From: an uncultured Lysobacteraceae bacterium
GTDB lineage: Bacteria > Pseudomonadota > Gammaproteobacteria > Xanthomonadales > Rhodanobacteraceae
Direction of reading: 5' to 3'
Assembly: GCA_946482585.1 (NCBI GenBank)
Contig: CAMLSI010000248.1
Location: 1 to 7,646 of the forward strand
DNA length: 7,646 nt
How positions within the stretch are numbered: position 1 is the stretch's first letter; each line of letters opens with the position of its first letter. Position numbers and translations under genes: made by a program. Under the pieces are notes generated by a model. That model saw only the letters and a list, made by a program, of their open reading frames with translations. It had not been told where the DNA came from and ran no database searches. Below are positions 6,549-7,646 of the stretch, one piece after another.

Positions 6549-7046
6549 CTACGCGTGCGTGCGCCGCAACGGCGCGAGACCGTCCGGCGGCAGCCTGCGC
6601 AACGTGCCTACCGAATGCCCCTGCTCGCCGAGGTACTCGAGCCAGCGCGTCAGGAACGCGTTCATGCGCAGACGATGCTGGAACACGGTCGGCGCCGGCG
6701 GATACGGACCGAGCACGTCGATGAGATGGCGCCCCGGATGACAATGCGTCGCCTCGGCCAGATGCGCATCCTGGTAGAGCCGCAGCCAGGCCGACGGCGA
6801 CAGTTCGCCGTCCGGGCTGTGGCGCAGCACATAGTTGAGGCGCAGTTCGACCGTGTAGCGATGCTGTTCGATCAGGTCGAGCCGGACGTCGAGGCCGTCG
6901 TCGATCGAAGACAGATAGCTGCCGGGTTCCAGGCGCTGCGGCGCGAACAGGCGCACGAGGCGCGCGTGATTTTCCGCGTAGAGCCCCATCAGGTAGGCGA
7001 AGCGGCCCGGGAACAGTTTCAGTGGTTTGTCGACGACCATACTCAT
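6549..7046 (-). CDS. DUF1249 (YqiB-like) family protein
   Basis: This 165-residue, probably cytoplasmic protein belongs to the DUF1249 family, of which E. coli YqiB (140 residues, encoded next to cpdA) is a member; its molecular function is not known to me. Visible family features, numbered from the chosen start, are LMGLYAENHARLVRLFAP (about 19-36), YLSSIDDGLDVRLDLIEQ, the strand segment YTVELRLNYVL, WLRLYQDAHLAEATHC in the middle, and the C-terminal HRLRMNAFLTRWLEYLGEQG. There is no signal peptide or membrane helix. I choose the ATG at 7046 (MSMVVDKPLKLFPGRF) because it fits the N-termini I remember for relatives. Other in-frame starts are the ATG at 7040, the ATG at 7058 and a GTG at 7076. 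It lies 129 nt downstream of ppsR on the same strand and converges on the tRNA operon. Confidence 0.85.
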   Translation of the reverse strand: MSMVVDKPLKLFPGRFAYLMGLYAENHARLVRLFAPQRLEPGSYLSSIDDGLDVRLDLIEQHRYTVELRLNYVLRHSPDGELSPSAWLRLYQDAHLAEATHCHPGRHLIDVLGPYPPAPTVFQHRLRMNAFLTRWLEYLGEQGHSVGTLRRLPPDGLAPLRRTHA

Positions 7047-7175
7047 GCGACCGATCATAGCAGCGGGCGGCGACACGACCAGACTGCCCGCGGACGCCGC
7101 GGACTGCTACGATGGGGCTCCCTGCGCACTGCCGTTTTTCTGCAGTTTCACGGCAGCTTCCGCACTTTCACACGA
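7047..7175 (-). promoter_or_regulatory. Spacer between ppsR and the DUF1249 gene with a candidate -10 box
   Basis: No gene is seen. On the minus strand TATGAT (7059-7054) is a good -10 match lying 7 nt before the chosen DUF1249 ATG, but no convincing -35 precedes it. Two direct copies of CCGCGGAC occur at 7088-7095 and 7097-7104, flanked by GACTGC at 7082-7087 and 7102-7107. A 7-bp inverted repeat, CTGCCGT (7129-7135) with ACGGCAG (7150-7156), has a 14-nt loop and no T-run, so it is at best a weak or Rho-assisted end for ppsR. Confidence 0.35.
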
Positions 7176-7646
7176 TCAGAACATGTGCCTCTCGATGCCG
7201 AGCGCCGAGAGGATCTTGCTCGCGATTTCCTCGATCGACGTGTGCGTCGTGTTCTGCACCGGAATGTTTTCGCGGCGAAACAGTTTGTCCGCCTGGGCCA
7301 GCTCCCAGCGGCACTGGTCGATCGTCGCGTAGCGGCTGTTCGGGCGCCGGTTCTCGCGCACCTGGGCCAGGCGCTGGGCGTCGATCGTCAACCCGTAGAG
7401 GCGATGGCGATACGGCCGCAGCCGGGCCGGCAGTTCCATCTTTTCGAGGTCGTCGTCGGTCAGCGGGTAGTTGGCCGCTTTCACGCCGTAGTGCAGCGCC
7501 ATGTAGAGACAGGTCGGCGTCTTGCCCGAGCGCGATACGCCGACCAGGATCATTTCGGCGTCGGCATAGTTCGTCGACACGCCGTCGTCGTGGGACAGGG
7601 CGTAGTTCGTCGCGTTGATGCGCGCCTCGTACTCGGCGAAGTTGAC
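7176..7646 (-). CDS. ppsR: PEP synthase regulatory protein (kinase/pyrophosphorylase, DUF299), 5' end missing
   Basis: PpsR is a cytoplasmic bifunctional enzyme that inactivates phosphoenolpyruvate synthase by ADP-dependent phosphorylation of a threonine and reactivates it by phosphate-dependent dephosphorylation, thereby setting gluconeogenic flux. The 156 residues visible are the C-terminal part of a protein usually about 270 long; the frame runs open through the right edge ([20 protein letters not shown] at its start). The family signature is clear: the HDDG segment, then the P-loop [10 protein letters not shown] (7541-7512), [30 protein letters not shown], and the end [19 protein letters not shown], all close to E. 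coli PpsR (YdiA). An internal GTG at 7580 could be mistaken for a start, but family similarity continues upstream of it. In many gammaproteobacteria ppsA lies next to ppsR, so it may sit just beyond the window; this is inference. Confidence 0.95.
   Translation of the reverse strand, partial: VNFAEYEARINATNYALSHDDGVSTNYADAEMILVGVSRSGKTPTCLYMALHYGVKAANYPLTDDDLEKMELPARLRPYRHRLYGLTIDAQRLAQVRENRRPNSRYATIDQCRWELAQADKLFRRENIPVQNTTHTSIEEIASKILSALGIERHMF

Noticed and set aside
6250..6744. Minus-strand frame across the tRNA genes, with text resembling frequent database mis-annotations such as EWTGLEPATLGVTGRYSNRL
   Set aside because: It is the reverse complement of the tRNA-Asp and tRNA-Glu genes; translations of antisense tRNA are a well-known source of spurious proteins.
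7129..7156. Inverted repeat downstream of ppsR considered as an intrinsic terminator
   Set aside because: The 14-nt loop is large, the stem is only 7 bp, and no T-run follows on either strand.

Overview
The window looks like chromosomal DNA of a high-GC gammaproteobacterium. The evidence is a roughly two-thirds GC base composition with strongly G/C-ending codons, a PpsR-type PEP synthase regulatory protein, a DUF1249 (YqiB-like) protein, and a tRNA-Ala(GGC)-Glu(UUC)-Asp(GUC) cluster with encoded CCA ends. The DUF1249 sequence resembles what I remember from Xanthomonadales and related orders. That placement is inference; no rRNA or other firm taxonomic marker is present.

Layout from left to right. 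Positions 1-313 hold the 3' end of an unrecognised plus-strand gene that appears to carry a frameshift. It converges on a long minus-strand pair. The upstream gene of the pair (5971 to 4199) encodes a CPA2/Kef-type cation:proton antiporter with an extra four-helix C-terminal module in place of the usual TrkA-N domain. The downstream gene (4180 to 344) starts only 18 nt after the antiporter stop. It encodes a 1278-residue soluble signalling protein with GAF-like, PAS, GGDEF, EAL and C-terminal receiver (REC) domains. The two are probably co-transcribed, which suggests, without proving, a link between ion transport and cyclic-di-GMP turnover.

An approximately 130-nt divergent intergenic region separates the antiporter from a plus-strand tRNA operon (6101-6464). 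The operon has a near-consensus sigma-70 promoter, an A-tract upstream that fits an UP element, two abutting perfect hairpins between tRNA-Glu and tRNA-Asp, and a strong intrinsic terminator. Converging on that terminator from the right is the minus-strand DUF1249 gene, preceded by the truncated ppsR gene, which runs off the right edge.

No CRISPR array, insertion sequence, prophage or obvious new defence system was seen. The most unusual points are the GGDEF-EAL-REC domain order with a serine-substituted GGDEF motif, its tight coupling to an atypical antiporter, and the tandem hairpins inside the tRNA operon.
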